A stretch of DNA of 64,000 nucleotides from Plecoglossus altivelis. Lineage: Eukaryota; Chordata; Actinopteri; Osmeriformes; Plecoglossidae. A program made the translations under genes and the position numbers. The stretch lies in contig BROE01000023.1 in the NCBI GenBank assembly GCA_036571765.1, forward strand, positions 574,950 through 638,949, written 5' to 3'. The notes under the pieces were generated by a model. That model did no database searches and had not been told where the DNA came from. It was given only the letters and a program-made list of their open reading frames with translations. Positions within the stretch are counted from its first letter, which is position 1, and each line of letters begins with the position of its first letter. This document shows, in pieces, positions 21,484-34,765 of the stretch.

Positions 21484-24400
21484 ATGGCGGCCGAGCTGCA
21501 CCCGCGCAGCGGAAAGCTGATCGGCCTGTCGAATTCGAACCGAACCGCTCAGCGAAACCAACCCGTTCAGGAATTTAATCACGGTTTGGTGCTGAGTCGA
21601 GAGCCACTGAGAGACAAGGATGTCTTTACTGTTCGTATCGACAAGAAGGTAAACAGACCCTCCGGTAACGGTGGACGACTGACAGTAATACGAGGAAAGA
21701 GTGCAGTGGGACGGGGTCTGTTGCCCGCAGTGCTTGCCTGTGTTGCAGCTGCTTGGGCGTGCTCGGCTTGTTAAAACAAAAAAAGGATGAAAATTAATAA
21801 CGTATAGCGCGAAGTTCTTAGTTTTCAGTTGGCAACAGCGGCACCAGCCATCGATAGCAGCAAGATAACTATCAAGCTGTGGTCTGTGACAAGGCTGACT
21901 AGCTTGTAAGCTAGCCGGCTAACTTTGACTTTCTCCAGTACCGCCACATCTATTATGTTAACTAGGCTTGGTATGTAGACAACGGGTGGTAACTGAAGAA
22001 ATGTGGCCTTGCATATCATATTGCTAGTCTCACTCTCTCAGACAATGTGTTGACTACACAAGCAACAAATCTGTTAGCTATCGAGCTACCTATTCAATAA
22101 CGCGTAAACTTTATTGAACATGATAGCCTAAGCCAGCACCAATAACGTTTGTCAGCAAAAGTGTCATCAGACAATCTACTTTGTATACATGTAAGGACAA
22201 CTAACTAGTAGGAACACATAACTGCAGGTCAGTGGTTTAGCGTCTACCGTAGCTAGCAAGCCAGTGTATTATAGCTACAGGCTACCTCAAGGCTAGAGCT
22301 GGCTTGCAAACTGTAGAGCTACTGTAGCCAGCCATTCTCTTTTGATCAAAGCCCTGGCTAAATGACACCCTGCAAAGGATAGCTTTCTGGTTTTGGTAGC
22401 TATCGTGGTGTTGCATCTGGCAGCAAGCCACAAGGCTGTGGGTCCAAAAACCAGTTGAATTTCAGTGACAATAACGCTGCCATGGGTTGTTCTTGTGACA
22501 TTGACGATTTGACGAAGGTGTTCGTTGTTTAGATAAAGCAGTCCAAAGCTTTTTATGATTGTGTAAATCCAGCCATGGTAAATCGCTCTGAACAAGGAAA
22601 CCTTTCCCCCTAACAGTTTGTCAATCAAGGGATTCGGAGTCTTTTCTAAATTTGAAAGTATGGGTGGAAGTCTAATACATTTGTATTTAAGAAAAAGTAA
22701 GGTAGGCAGGAAGCTTATTGTCTGGTCTCTGAACAGATGCAAGTTTTACATACATTTTACAGACCCCCTGCCTGTTTTCTAATGCAACACATAGTTGTCT
22801 CATCCAGTCATGACAATACAAATGCTAGCCTGTCAGTTACTGTGATTAGCCTACTGCTGCTAATCAAGCCAGCTTGCCTGCTTTGTAAACCATTTTCCAA
22901 CCCCCATACCTGTGGGTGGCTGGTTGAGGTTACACTATTTAACAAAAATGTCCCATACATATTCATGCAAGATAACTGCATAATGTCAACAATGTTCATA
23001 TACACACGTCCGTACCAACTTCTGAAATTCTAAACGTATGACAAATCCATTGCGTTTGACATCCATCACTTCTGCCACTCAATGAGCTGATACAACGTCT
23101 CAGAAATAGACAACAGTAGTTTCAACCTTGGTTTAAGATCTTGGATTTAAATCTTTCATAAAGCTATAATATGCTTCCATCCATAATTGTATGTCGTGGA
23201 TCAATATTGTATGGAGGAAACTTGACGTGGCTAGCGATGTTGGGTATCGGCGTGGTGGGCTTGTCCTGTTAATGGCAGAGAGCGACTAAACCCACATTTC
23301 ACCTGGTTTTTGACTGTGAATGACCATGCTCTGCTGGTGGTTGAAAATGGTTTTAACCTTTACCAGAGCAGCCAACATGGTGGAACAAACCTAGGTGTTT
23401 AGACATGTGTGTAAAACAACCATTCTCTCAGCTACTCTCTTTGTCCTGTCAGGGTTATAGAGAGAACCAGGTGCAGCCCTTGGTCTGTGGACAGATTTTT
23501 TTAGACCGTTCTAAGTTTTGAGTGTTAAGGAGTTGGCAGAGCAGATAAACACACACAGATTCAGATTGAGCCCCAATGCCTGTAGGCTGTTGGTTCATGA
23601 AAAGTGAGCTGTTGTGGAGCTACATTCAGAACTATGTGGTTATGTGATCAAACAGAGAGACAAGGAGAGATGGAGAGTGTGTCGGGGGGGGGGAGCAAGT
23701 CAAGATCTCTCCTGTTGCCCCGTGGGCCTGGCCGTGTCACTCCGATCAGTAGCCTCCATCTCCAGGCTGCTGTGACACTGACTTGCGTAGCAGACAGGCG
23801 AACTGGGCTACACACGCGGACGCACACTGCCAGAAATAAAAGAGGGGAGGAGAGGACGCAGAAAGGGTGGAAGGCATGGCAGATGTAGGCTAGTTACAGT
23901 ATGTAGAGCACAAGGCTTTAGATAGTGGCAGATCTACTAGATAACATGATGAAGGGGGGGGGGAGAATTAAAAGGCTGTTTAGTTTTGACTAAGTAGGCC
24001 AATACTGGTGGACTGGTTTTCCTGGTCAAATCCAGTGTATTTTTGGGGGGGCTCTGTGAGGGGAAAAAAGGACATGTGCCACAAATTCAGTGAGCAAGAA
24101 GATGGGAAAGACGGCATAGAAGAAGAATCAGCTTTGTCATGTGATACCTAAGGATCACGCGTATCAGTGGCATTCTTTCAATTTACTCATTCCTAATCTC
24201 AACGGCATGCAGTTGACAGAAACAGACGAGGTTCATGAAGAAGACTAGCCAAATGCAAGTTTATCCAGGTCAGAGTAGCTTTACTCTGTAAGACTTAAGA
24301 TTCTCTTCAGGTTGCTCACTGGATTCCTGAATTAGCCTCTTGAGTGTTAGTTTATAGACTTCTGGTTCAGCTTGACCTCAGCAATTTCTGTGAACTGTCC

Positions 24401-27400
24401 AGCTATTGTGCGGCTTTCATTGTGTCATAAAAGTAAAAAGAATATATATATTTAAAGAAAATATAGTATCTTTGTTTGAGTTGATTGGCTTTTTCAGTGT
24501 TTAACCCTTAACCCTGCTGGAACAAGGCAAAAGGCAATCCTTGAACATTTCTTGACAGATTCACCCTTCAGATGGCCTGTCTATGGCTTGACGTTGAATG
24601 TAGGTAAATTAATCAGAAATCAATCTGCGTGCTTTAATATGGTCAATGTCTTGGAGTAAACAAGGCTACAGTTCTATGCCCTGATCACATCTCCTCTTTA
24701 TGAATGTAAGATCCTCTGAGAATCCCAGCTTCCTCACTGGGCTCTGAAAACATGCAGAATATGCGGTGATTTAAGAGTCGATTAACCTGGAATAGAATAT
24801 AACAGGGGCTGAGATTGTAGTAGTGATCTACATCGTATTCCTAACCCCCCAGGTGAACTCCTGGAGCGGCTCCATCGAGATTGGTGTGACGGCACTGGAC
24901 CCGGCAGGCTTGGACTTCCCCAGCAGTGCCACAGGCTTGAAGGGCGGCTCCTGGATCGTGTCGGGCTGCTCGGTGCTCCGTGATGGCCGCTCCGTCCTGG
25001 AGGAGTATGGCCGCGACCTGGACCAGCTGTCCGAGGGCGACCGCGTAGGCATCCAGCGCAGTGCCCGCGGCGAGCTGCATCTGTGGGTCAACGGGCAGGA
25101 CTGTGGCGCGGCGGCTAGCGGCCTGCCCCCGCGCCTCTGGGCCGTGGTGGACCTGTACGGGAAGTGCACCCAGGTGACGGTGGTGAGCTGTGAGCCGCCC
25201 TCGGCCGAGCGGGAGATGGAGAGGGTCGAGGGCCTCGTAGAGGAAGATGAGGAGGAGGAAGAGGAGGAGGAAGATGAGGAGGAAGAGGAGGTAGTGGTGT
25301 GTGGTGTCCGGGAGGATTCGGTGGCCATCGGCGGTACAACAATGAGTATGATGATGGAGGAAGGTAGGGGCCATGTTGTCACCATTTAGGGTGAATGCCT
25401 CGCCTGGTTTCCTATCTTCACAAAAACAAAAAGCAAAGTTGTACAGTGAATGTCTATTCAGTTGTGGCCTTCAGTGTTTTATAAGCATACAAATGCCAAT
25501 GGAGGAGAGGAGAGGAGACAAGGGGCATGAATCTTTCATCTCTCTTTTCCTCTGTTCCTCCCTCCCTCCCCTCGCCATCAGGACATGAGCTCCCTCACAG
25601 TCACAGTCGACCAGACAAGTTCCCCCACAACCTAGAGCCAGACACAGGTGACAGAGTGCTTCACATCCAGACTATGGTTTTGGTGGACCACTCCAGGATC
25701 ACTTCTCATTTTCTCTTCCGTGTCTCTGACTCTGTTTCTCTCCTCTCTGTGCCTCTCAATCCCTCTCTCTCCCCCCTCTTTCTCTCTCTCTCTCCCTCCC
25801 TTTCTCTCTTTCTCTGTCTCTCTCTCTCACCCACCCCATCTGTCTATCTCAGTCCTGACTGAGCACCAGCTCTTTGACGTCTTCAACAACGCCATCGTGT
25901 CCCTTTACCGCTCGGAGGACGAGGGCGGAGGGAGTGACGAGCCGTGCGGGGGCTCCACAGACTCCTCAAGGGAGGAGAGGGGAAGTGGCGGTGGTGGCGG
26001 TGGCAGCAGCGGAGGGGGCACGGCCAACAGCGACAGCACAGGGACGGGGCCCGGGGGAGGGGGAGGGGGAGGGAGAGGAGGAGGAAGCGCCAATAGCAGC
26101 CCGGCAGGGAGCGGAGGGGTGGGGCTGGGGTTGTCGATTGGCGCCATGACCACCAACGACGCACTGCTCTTCCACGAGAAATGCGGCACGCTGATCAAGC
26201 TGAGCAACAATAACAAGACGGCGGAGAGGCGCCGGCCGCTGGACGAGTTCAACAACGGCGTGGTCATGACCAATCGGCCGCTCCGACACAACGAGATGTT
26301 CGAGGTGTGGAATGAAGGCATCGCAATGCTGAGAAAATTTGCGCACATGCACAGAACAGTCTAGAAAAGGGTTCTGCCAAGATGATTCATAATCACCAGA
26401 GTTTTACTTTTGGTGAATAACCTGTCTGTTGCCAATCTGTTTGATGTGTCATGATAATAGAGAACTCCTACCAGGGATTATATGCAGACATGAAAACTGT
26501 CCCAGAAATGAAATAATAATTTATCTTTTTTTACCAGCAAGGTTCTCCTTATGGGAAAGGTTGAGGCAGTAAATAATCATAGTTAAGTGCTGGAAGATGT
26601 GAATGGTTTAGGTCATTTCCAGACAGCATCACTGCAGCCAAATCAAAGTAATAGATAGCAGAAACGTTTGAGGATGTGGAACTATTATGGGCCAGAGAGA
26701 TGAGTTGATGCGCTGGGTTTCAGATTCGCATAGATAAACTGGTGGATAAGTGGTCTGGCTCCATAGAGATCGGTGTGACGACACACAACCCCAACAACCT
26801 AGATTATCCTGCTACCATGACCAATCTGCGCTCAGGTACTGCACACGCATGCACACCTCCTCATTCGCGCACACACCCACCCCACACAAACTCTTAAACA
26901 AAACAAGGCCGTTTACACAACAGAGTCCAAGATGAAATCAGTATGTAGTTTGTTATAGAGTGTATCTGGTTACACAGGTTTGAATGGATGCTTGCTTGTG
27001 TTATGTTTTCACTGGTGGGAGGAGTGTGTGCCCAGCACAGGAGAGAGCTTATTGGCCTGATGCATGATTATGTTGTCCTTTCAGGTACAATCATGATGAG
27101 TGGCTGTGGGATACTGACCAATGGGAAGGGGACCCGGAGAGAATACTGTGAATTCAGCCTTGATGAGCTGCAGGTCATTGCTGACACACACGTACACACA
27201 GTTATATACATACGCACACACAGTTTCACATACACAGTTATGTGCACCCTATTCACACCTCCTGTCTCTCTCACTCACACTGTATCCTCCGATGGCCAGC
27301 TATCTGTCGCGCTCTGTTGAAATATCTCTCTTAGTCTCCCTCTCTCTTTCTCACGCTCTCTCTATCCCTCTCCTCCCCCAGGAAGGAGATCACATTGGAC

Positions 27401-30400
27401 TGATGCGCAAGGCCAGCGGAGCGCTGCACTTCTACATCAATGGCATAGACCAAGGTGAGAGAGACACTGCAGAATATTCATCAGAGGAATGGGTCTTTGG
27501 AGGGTGAGGAAGAGGGACTGAGGGAAGGATGAAGAGAGAAAGGGAGGCAGGGAGAGAGGATGGATGGATGAGGGTGTCAGAGAATGTTGTGATGGCAGCA
27601 GTTCGTCTCATAACTGTGATCACCTCTTCACAACCTCTTAAGAAGGAAAAACAGGCAGCCTAACATCATCACCACCTGGCAACCCTGGTAAAACGCAGCG
27701 GAACACAAGTGTGTACTACTCAGGCATGAAGCACAAAGAAATCTCAGCTCGACCTTCCTGTGACCTCTTCCCCACCCCCTCCCCTCAGGTGTTGCTGCCG
27801 CCCAGACCCCTGGCGTGGTCTACGGTGTGGTCGACCTCTACGGCATGGCGGTAAAGGTCACCATCGTGCACAACCACAACCACAGCGACCGCCTGCGCCG
27901 TAACAATGCCATCATGCGGGCGCTGTCACCTGACGTAGGACGGCCTCGGACTGCCCTCCTGCTCACCCCTGACTCCGACGCCCCCGACCGCCTCCTCTTC
28001 CACCCTAACTGTGGACAGAAGGCAGCCATCATAAGTGAGGGCAGGACAGCGCTTCGCCCACAGTGAGTCTGCTCCCCAGAACCCTCACAACAAGCTACTG
28101 AGCTATATGTCCTATTTGCCATATACACAAATATGGGAAACTGGCTACAGGTTAAATCCTCTTTATTCCTCTGGTTCGTCCATGAATAGTCAATAACGAC
28201 AGTCCGTCATAAAAAGTAGTATTCTTCAAATTGTCAAACAGTGCTGTCCTCAAGGTCAAATCAATGATTTTTTGTTTGAGTAATGCTAGAGACTGAATCC
28301 CTTCCTTACCTCACCTCAACTCCCTCTCTCCCTCTCTCCCCTCCCACAGCGCAACAGACGACTTCAACCACGGCGTGGTGCTGAGCTGTCGGCCGCTGCG
28401 CTCCAACGAGGTGTTCCAGGTGCGCATCGACAAGATGGTGGACAAGTGGGCGGGGTCCATCGAGATCGGTGTGACGACGCACAACCCCGCCTACCTGCAG
28501 CTGCCCTCCACCATGACCAACCTGCGCTCAGGTACGCACTCTGGACGGCATGAGATCACTTTGATCAGTGGTCGTTATGTTCCCTTGCTTTGGTAACAGC
28601 GTGCATGGGACTCAACGTGTTCGTACCAAACCTTGTGTCATCCCATCTGACAATGTTCTGAAGAGCTTCCTGTCTTGGCACTGAAAGCTTGGTCTTCTCA
28701 GTCTTGAATTTCGGACGTTTAAATATTTCATGTGGTCAAAAGACCCTACTTTGGCACTTACTGTGGGGGTTTTCTTTCCAGCCAGAACAACATTGGGGGA
28801 CACAATTATCTTTGTATGCGATTATGTGAAGTCATGCAACCATTTCCTTCTTGCTCATGTGAACGTACTAGGCCTACCTCGGTGTTGTGATGGGGTGTGG
28901 TCTGTGTGATCTTGGTGTACATAGTTCAGGTCCCTGTGGTCTATCTGTCTGTCTGTGTCTCAGGGACCTGGATGATGACAGGAAACGGGGTGATGCACAA
29001 TGGAACGACAATACTGGACGAGTATGGACACAACCTGGACAGGCTCAAAGTGAGTAGGGACCCCCTCTCCCTCTCCTTTCCTCTTTGACTATCTCATCTC
29101 CATCCATCCATCCATCCATTTTCTTCCGCTTATCCGGGGCCGGGTCGCGGGGGCAGCAGTCTGAGCAGGGAGGCCCAGACTTCCTTCTCCACACACACCA
29201 CCTCCAGCTCCTCCGGGGGGATCCCGAGGCGTTCCAGGCCAGCTCGAGGAGCATAGTCTCCAGCGTGTCCGTCACCCCGGCGCCCCGGAGGCACATGCCC
29301 GAAACTCCCGAGGGAGGCGTCCAGCAGGCATCCGAAACAGATGCCAAAGCCACCTCAGCTGGCTCCTATCGACGTGGAGGAGCAGCGGATCTACTCCGAG
29401 CTCCTCCAGTGTGACCGAGCTTCCTCACCTTATTCTAAGGGAGCCCCAGCCCCTCTGCGGAGAAAACTCATTTCGAACGCTTGTATCCACGATCTCGTCC
29501 TTTCAGTCATCACCCAAAGTTAATGACCATTGGTGAGAGTAGGAACGCAGATAGAGTCGGTAAATTGAGAGCTTTGCCTTTTGGCTCAGCTCTTTCTTCA
29601 CCACAACAGTCTGGTACAGAGATCGCATCACTGCATCCGCTGCACTGATCCGTCTGTCAATCTCACGTTCTGTCTTTCCCTCGCTCGTGAACAAGACTCC
29701 GAGATACTTCTCCACTTGAAGCAAGGACTGCTCACCCACCCGGAGGGAGCAACCACCTTCTTCCGGTCGAGAAGCATGGCCTCAGATTTCGAGGTGCTGA
29801 TTCCATCCCGGCAGCTTGAACTCGTGATGAAACCGCCTTGTGCATGCTGTAGGTCCCGGTCGATGGAGCCATCAGGACATCATCATCTGCGAATAGCAGA
29901 GATGAAATTCTGTCCATGAAGACATTGAACAGAACCGGTGACAAAGTGCAGCCCTGGTGGAGTCCAAAATGCACCTGGAACAGGTCTGACTTACTAATGG
30001 CAATGTAAACACAGCTCCTGCTCCGGTCAAACAGGGACCGGACGGCCCTGAGCAAAGGGCCCCGGACTCCGTACTCCCGGCAAACCCCCACAGGGCACCA
30101 CGAGAGACACGGTCGAACACCTTCTCCAGATCCACAAAACACATGTGAACCGGTTGGGCAATCTCCCATGAACCCTCAAGCATCCGTTTAAGTGTGTAGA
30201 GCTGGTCCAGTGTTCCGCGACCAGGACTAAAACCACACTGCTCCTCTGGATCCGAGGTTCAACTATCAGTCAGATTGTTCTCTCTAGTACCCTGGCATAA
30301 ACCTTACCAGGGAGGCTGAGGAGTGTGATCCCCCTGTAGTTGGAACACACCCTCCGGTCCCCTTCTTATAAAGGGGTACCACCCCGGTCTGCCAGTCCAG

Positions 30401-33400
30401 CGGCACGTCCAAGGCGCCACGCAATGTTGAAGAGACGTGTCAACCACGACAGCCCCACAACATCCAAAGACTTAAGATACTCGGGGCGGATCTCATCTAC
30501 CCCGGGGCTTTGTCACCGAGTAGCCCACCGACCAACTCGGTGACTTTCGCCCGGCTGATCGATTAGTCCGTCTCTGGGTCCCCAGCCTCTGCTTCCCCCT
30601 TCGGACGACATGACGGCAGGATTGAGGAGATCCTCAAAGTATTCCTTCCACCGCTCAACAACGTCCCAAGTTGAGGTCAGCAGCTCCCGCCCGCACCGTA
30701 CACGGTGTTGGTGAAAACCGCTTCTCCCCCCTGAGACGGCGAACGGTTTGCCAGAAATTCCTTGAGGCTGTCTGATAGTCCCTCTCCATGGCCTCCCCGA
30801 ATACCTACCAGACCCGAGTTTTCGCCTCCGCGACTATTCGAGCCGCGGCACGCTTTGCCTGCCGATACTTGTCAACTGTCTCCGGAGTTCTACAAGCCAA
30901 CCAGGCTCGATTTGGACTCCTTCTTCAGTTTGACAGCATCCTTTACTTCCGGTGTCCACCACCGGGTTCGGTGATTGCCGCCGCGACTTGCACCAGAGAC
31001 CTTACGACCACATCGCCGCGACATCGACATGGAGGGTCGAGACATAGTCCACTCAGACTCATTGTCCCCAGTCCCCCCCCGGAATCTGTGAGTAACTCTC
31101 CCGGAGGTGCGAGGTGAAGACGGGGCTATGAGCAAGCCCACACCAGCCCGCCGCCTCTCCCCGCGAGCAATGCCAGAGAAATGTAGAGTCCAGCCTCTCT
31201 CGAGGATAATGGACCCAGAACCCAGGCTGTGCGTGGAGGTGAGGCCGACTATATCTAGCCGGTAACGCTCTACCTCCCGCACAAGCTCGGGCTCCTTTCC
31301 TGCCACCGAGGTGACATTCCATGTCCCCAGCGCTAGAGACCGAGAGGCCTCGGTTGTCCAGGCACCTGCCCCTGACCGCCGCCCAAAACACACTGCACCG
31401 GCCCCCTACGGTCCTTCCTGTGGGTGGTGGGCCTGCAGGAAGGTGATCCCACGTCGCCTTTTCGGGCTATACCCGGCCGGGTCCCATGGGCAAAGACCCG
31501 GCCACCAGGCGCTCGCCTGCGAGCACCCACCCCAGGCCTGGCTCCAGGGTGGGGCCCCGGTAACGCCACTCCGGGCGACGTAACGATTCTCCTTGGTTTT
31601 GTCATCATAGGGGTTTTTGTTGAACCGCACTTAGTCTGGCTAGTCACCTAGGACCAGTTTGCCGTGGGAAACCCTACCAGGGGCTTATTGCCCCCGACAA
31701 CATAGCTCCTGGGATCATTCAAGCACTCAAACCCCTCCACCACGTTAAGGTGGCGGTTCAAGGAGGTTCTCATCTCCCTCCCTCTCTATTTCTAGCTCTC
31801 TCTTTCTCGACATCAATCCAGTGGCATATTGCTAATAGCCTCTCCCCCCCCCCTTTCCCTCCTCCCCTTCCCCAACCCCTTTAGGCAGGAGACACAGTGG
31901 GCGTGGTGCGCAAGGAGGACGGCAGCCTCCACTTCTTTGTGAACGGCGTGGCGCAAGGCCCGGCAGCCTGGAACGTCCCGACCAGCGTGTACGCTGTGGT
32001 GGACCTGTATGGTCAGGCCGCACAGGCCACCATCATGGACGACATGGGTAGGAAGGAGGGAGAGAGGGAGGCAGGAGAAGGAGGGAAGAGCAGGAGAGGG
32101 AGGAGGGGAGGGTGGGAGGGAGGGAGGAGGAGAGGTGTAGAGGGAAGTTCAAACAAGGGGGAAGAAGGAACGCAAATGGCGCTGTGAACTGAACGATGAG
32201 CAGCTCCAGCTGCTTTGACAAATTAGGCCTTTCTAAACTAGACTCTTGTCAAGATGTACAGTTAATGCCTCCCCCTCCCTCTCCCCCTAACCCTTCTCCC
32301 CCATAGCCGACCTCCCCCCCCTTCCGGAGGACAGCTCTGAGGGCCCCGTCGCCATGTCGCCTGGTAGCCCCTGCTCAGTTACCGGGGGCAACAGTGCAAA
32401 CGACCTGCGCTTCCATCAGCTGCATGGCACCAACGCCGTTATCACTAACGGGGGGCGCACCGCCCTGCGCCAGAACTGCCGCAGCGAGTTCAACGATGCC
32501 ATCGTCATCTCCAACAGGTGTGTGTTTATATAGGAGTTCATGACTCATAGTGCACCATTATATTTACTTCATTTAGGATACATAAGACCTGTGTGTGTTA
32601 CCGCTTGCCATCTCTCTATAGGTGCCTTCGAGATGGAGAGTTGTTTGAGATTGTTATCCAGAAGATGGTGGACCGCTGGTCGGGGTCTATTGAAGCAGGT
32701 AAGATAAAAGCAGGTAAGGCGTTTCCGTTTTTTTCCCCCTCTCTTCCAACACTGCACACGCACCCTCACACTGCACACGCACCGCTCGTGTGAAGCAAAC
32801 ATTCGACAAAACTGCACGCACTTTTCCAAGGAAGCCATACACATAATGCACGTACGGCACGCTCGTGCACACACAACACAAGACCGCACGCGTGGCGGAG
32901 GGTTGACCTCAGCTCCGCCCCTGTGCCCAGGCGTGACGGCCATCAGACCAGAAGAGCTGGAGTTCCCCAACACCATGACGGACATAGACTACGACACCTG
33001 GATGCTCAGGTAGGGCTGTGGGACCTACCAGCGTACGTGCAGGAACCTTCCCACCATCGACTTGGCTTTTTCTATCCTCTTTTTTTTTCCCCCTCTCTTC
33101 CTCTCTGCGGGTCCTCTGGTCAGCGGGTCGCTGTCCTGGTCGTTCCCTTGTTCGGCTCCTCCGTCTTTTGTAATTCTGTCTCAGTGTCATCGTGTTTCCT
33201 TTCACCTCTAGTGCTCTGCCCCCCCCCCCATCTCTTTTGTACTCTGCTTTCTCTCTTCTCCCCGTGTTCTGCTCGATGCGTACATATTCCTATTTAATAC
33301 ATTTATCCATCTGCACTCCAACACCTAGATTCTAGTTAGTGTTTCATTCTCTGGTGATGTATGTTATCCCCCTTCCACACGACTGGTGTTGTTTTTCTTG

Positions 33401-34718
33401 CCGCTTGTTGCTCATATTGATGCACTTTATTGCCGTTTCCTTGCTACTTTGTACAAATACATATTTCAATTTCATGTCCACTACAAAATTTTTGCTCCGC
33501 ATTGCTGCAAGAATGTCATTTGTTGGGGAGGATGACTTAGAGTAAACAAATCGCCTGACTACTCCTGTCTCCTTCCTCCATCACCCCAGTGGCACAGCCA
33601 TCATGCAGGATGGCAACACCATGCGCAATAACTACGGCTGCGACCTGGACTCCCTGACCACGGGCTCGCGCATCGGTATGATGCGCTCAGCCAGCGGGGA
33701 CCTGCACTACTACATCAACGGGGTGGACCAGGGCGTGGCCTGCACAGGGCTGCCGCCAGGCAAAGGTGATTTGACCCCATTTACTCACCCTCACTCGACC
33801 TCATCTGGTCGCTCACCCATCCCTTCTGTGTGTTTACACAACAGCGCCGAGCTGAGTTCGGGGAGGAGGCGATTGCTTGTTTGCGTTTCTTCTTATTGGC
33901 TGAGAGAGAGAGAAGGTTGTGGTTGCTTGGCTTTTGATAGTAGGAACCTCAACACGGTGTATCCCTGCATGGGATATCCTGTAGTCGCATTCAGACGACT
34001 ACGTATGGCGTCAGACAAACATGTACCGTTTGCTGTTTCCTGTTATATTTATCATGTTTTTTTATTTCACTTCCTATTTATCTTTCTTTCATCTCTATTT
34101 TTTGTATTAGGAGAAGACCACCCCCAAAAAGTCTTCTCAAAATATATGGTGAACCCCTGTTCTCTCTCTCCCTCCCTCCCTCCGTCTCCCTCCGTCTCTC
34201 CGTCTCCCTCCCTCTCTCTGTCTCCCAGAGGTGTACGCAGTCATCGACCTGTACGGTCAGTGTGTCCAGGTGTCCATCACCAGCTCTACAGGTCCTCTGG
34301 ACAACAGCCTGTGTACCAGCAACATCACTGAGAAGAGTTTCCCTATCCACTCTCCAGGTACGGCCAGGGCTGACGCGTGTGTGTACGGCGCCGCTGTCAA
34401 ACCAGTGAAACATTTCTAACTAGAACGGGAAACGGTACTAGACTAAGAGCAGACCAGTTTTTCCACTGAGGTGAATAATGAAGTGCACTTTACGGTTTGG
34501 CCTTATCACGGCGGCCATGGGTTTGAATCCTGGGCCTTGGCTCTGTCCATGCATATCTTCTCCCCTTTGTCTCTTCTCCCTCTCTGTCCCTACATTTCCT
34601 GTCACGCTTCATGTAAACAGTGTCCTCTAAAGCACGAACAAATCCCCCCCAGTCAATCATAAAAACAAAAGATGGTTGTCAATGAGCTGGAAAGTAGCCC
34701 CCCTAACCCTCCCCCCTT

Positions 34719-34765
<47 letters not shown>

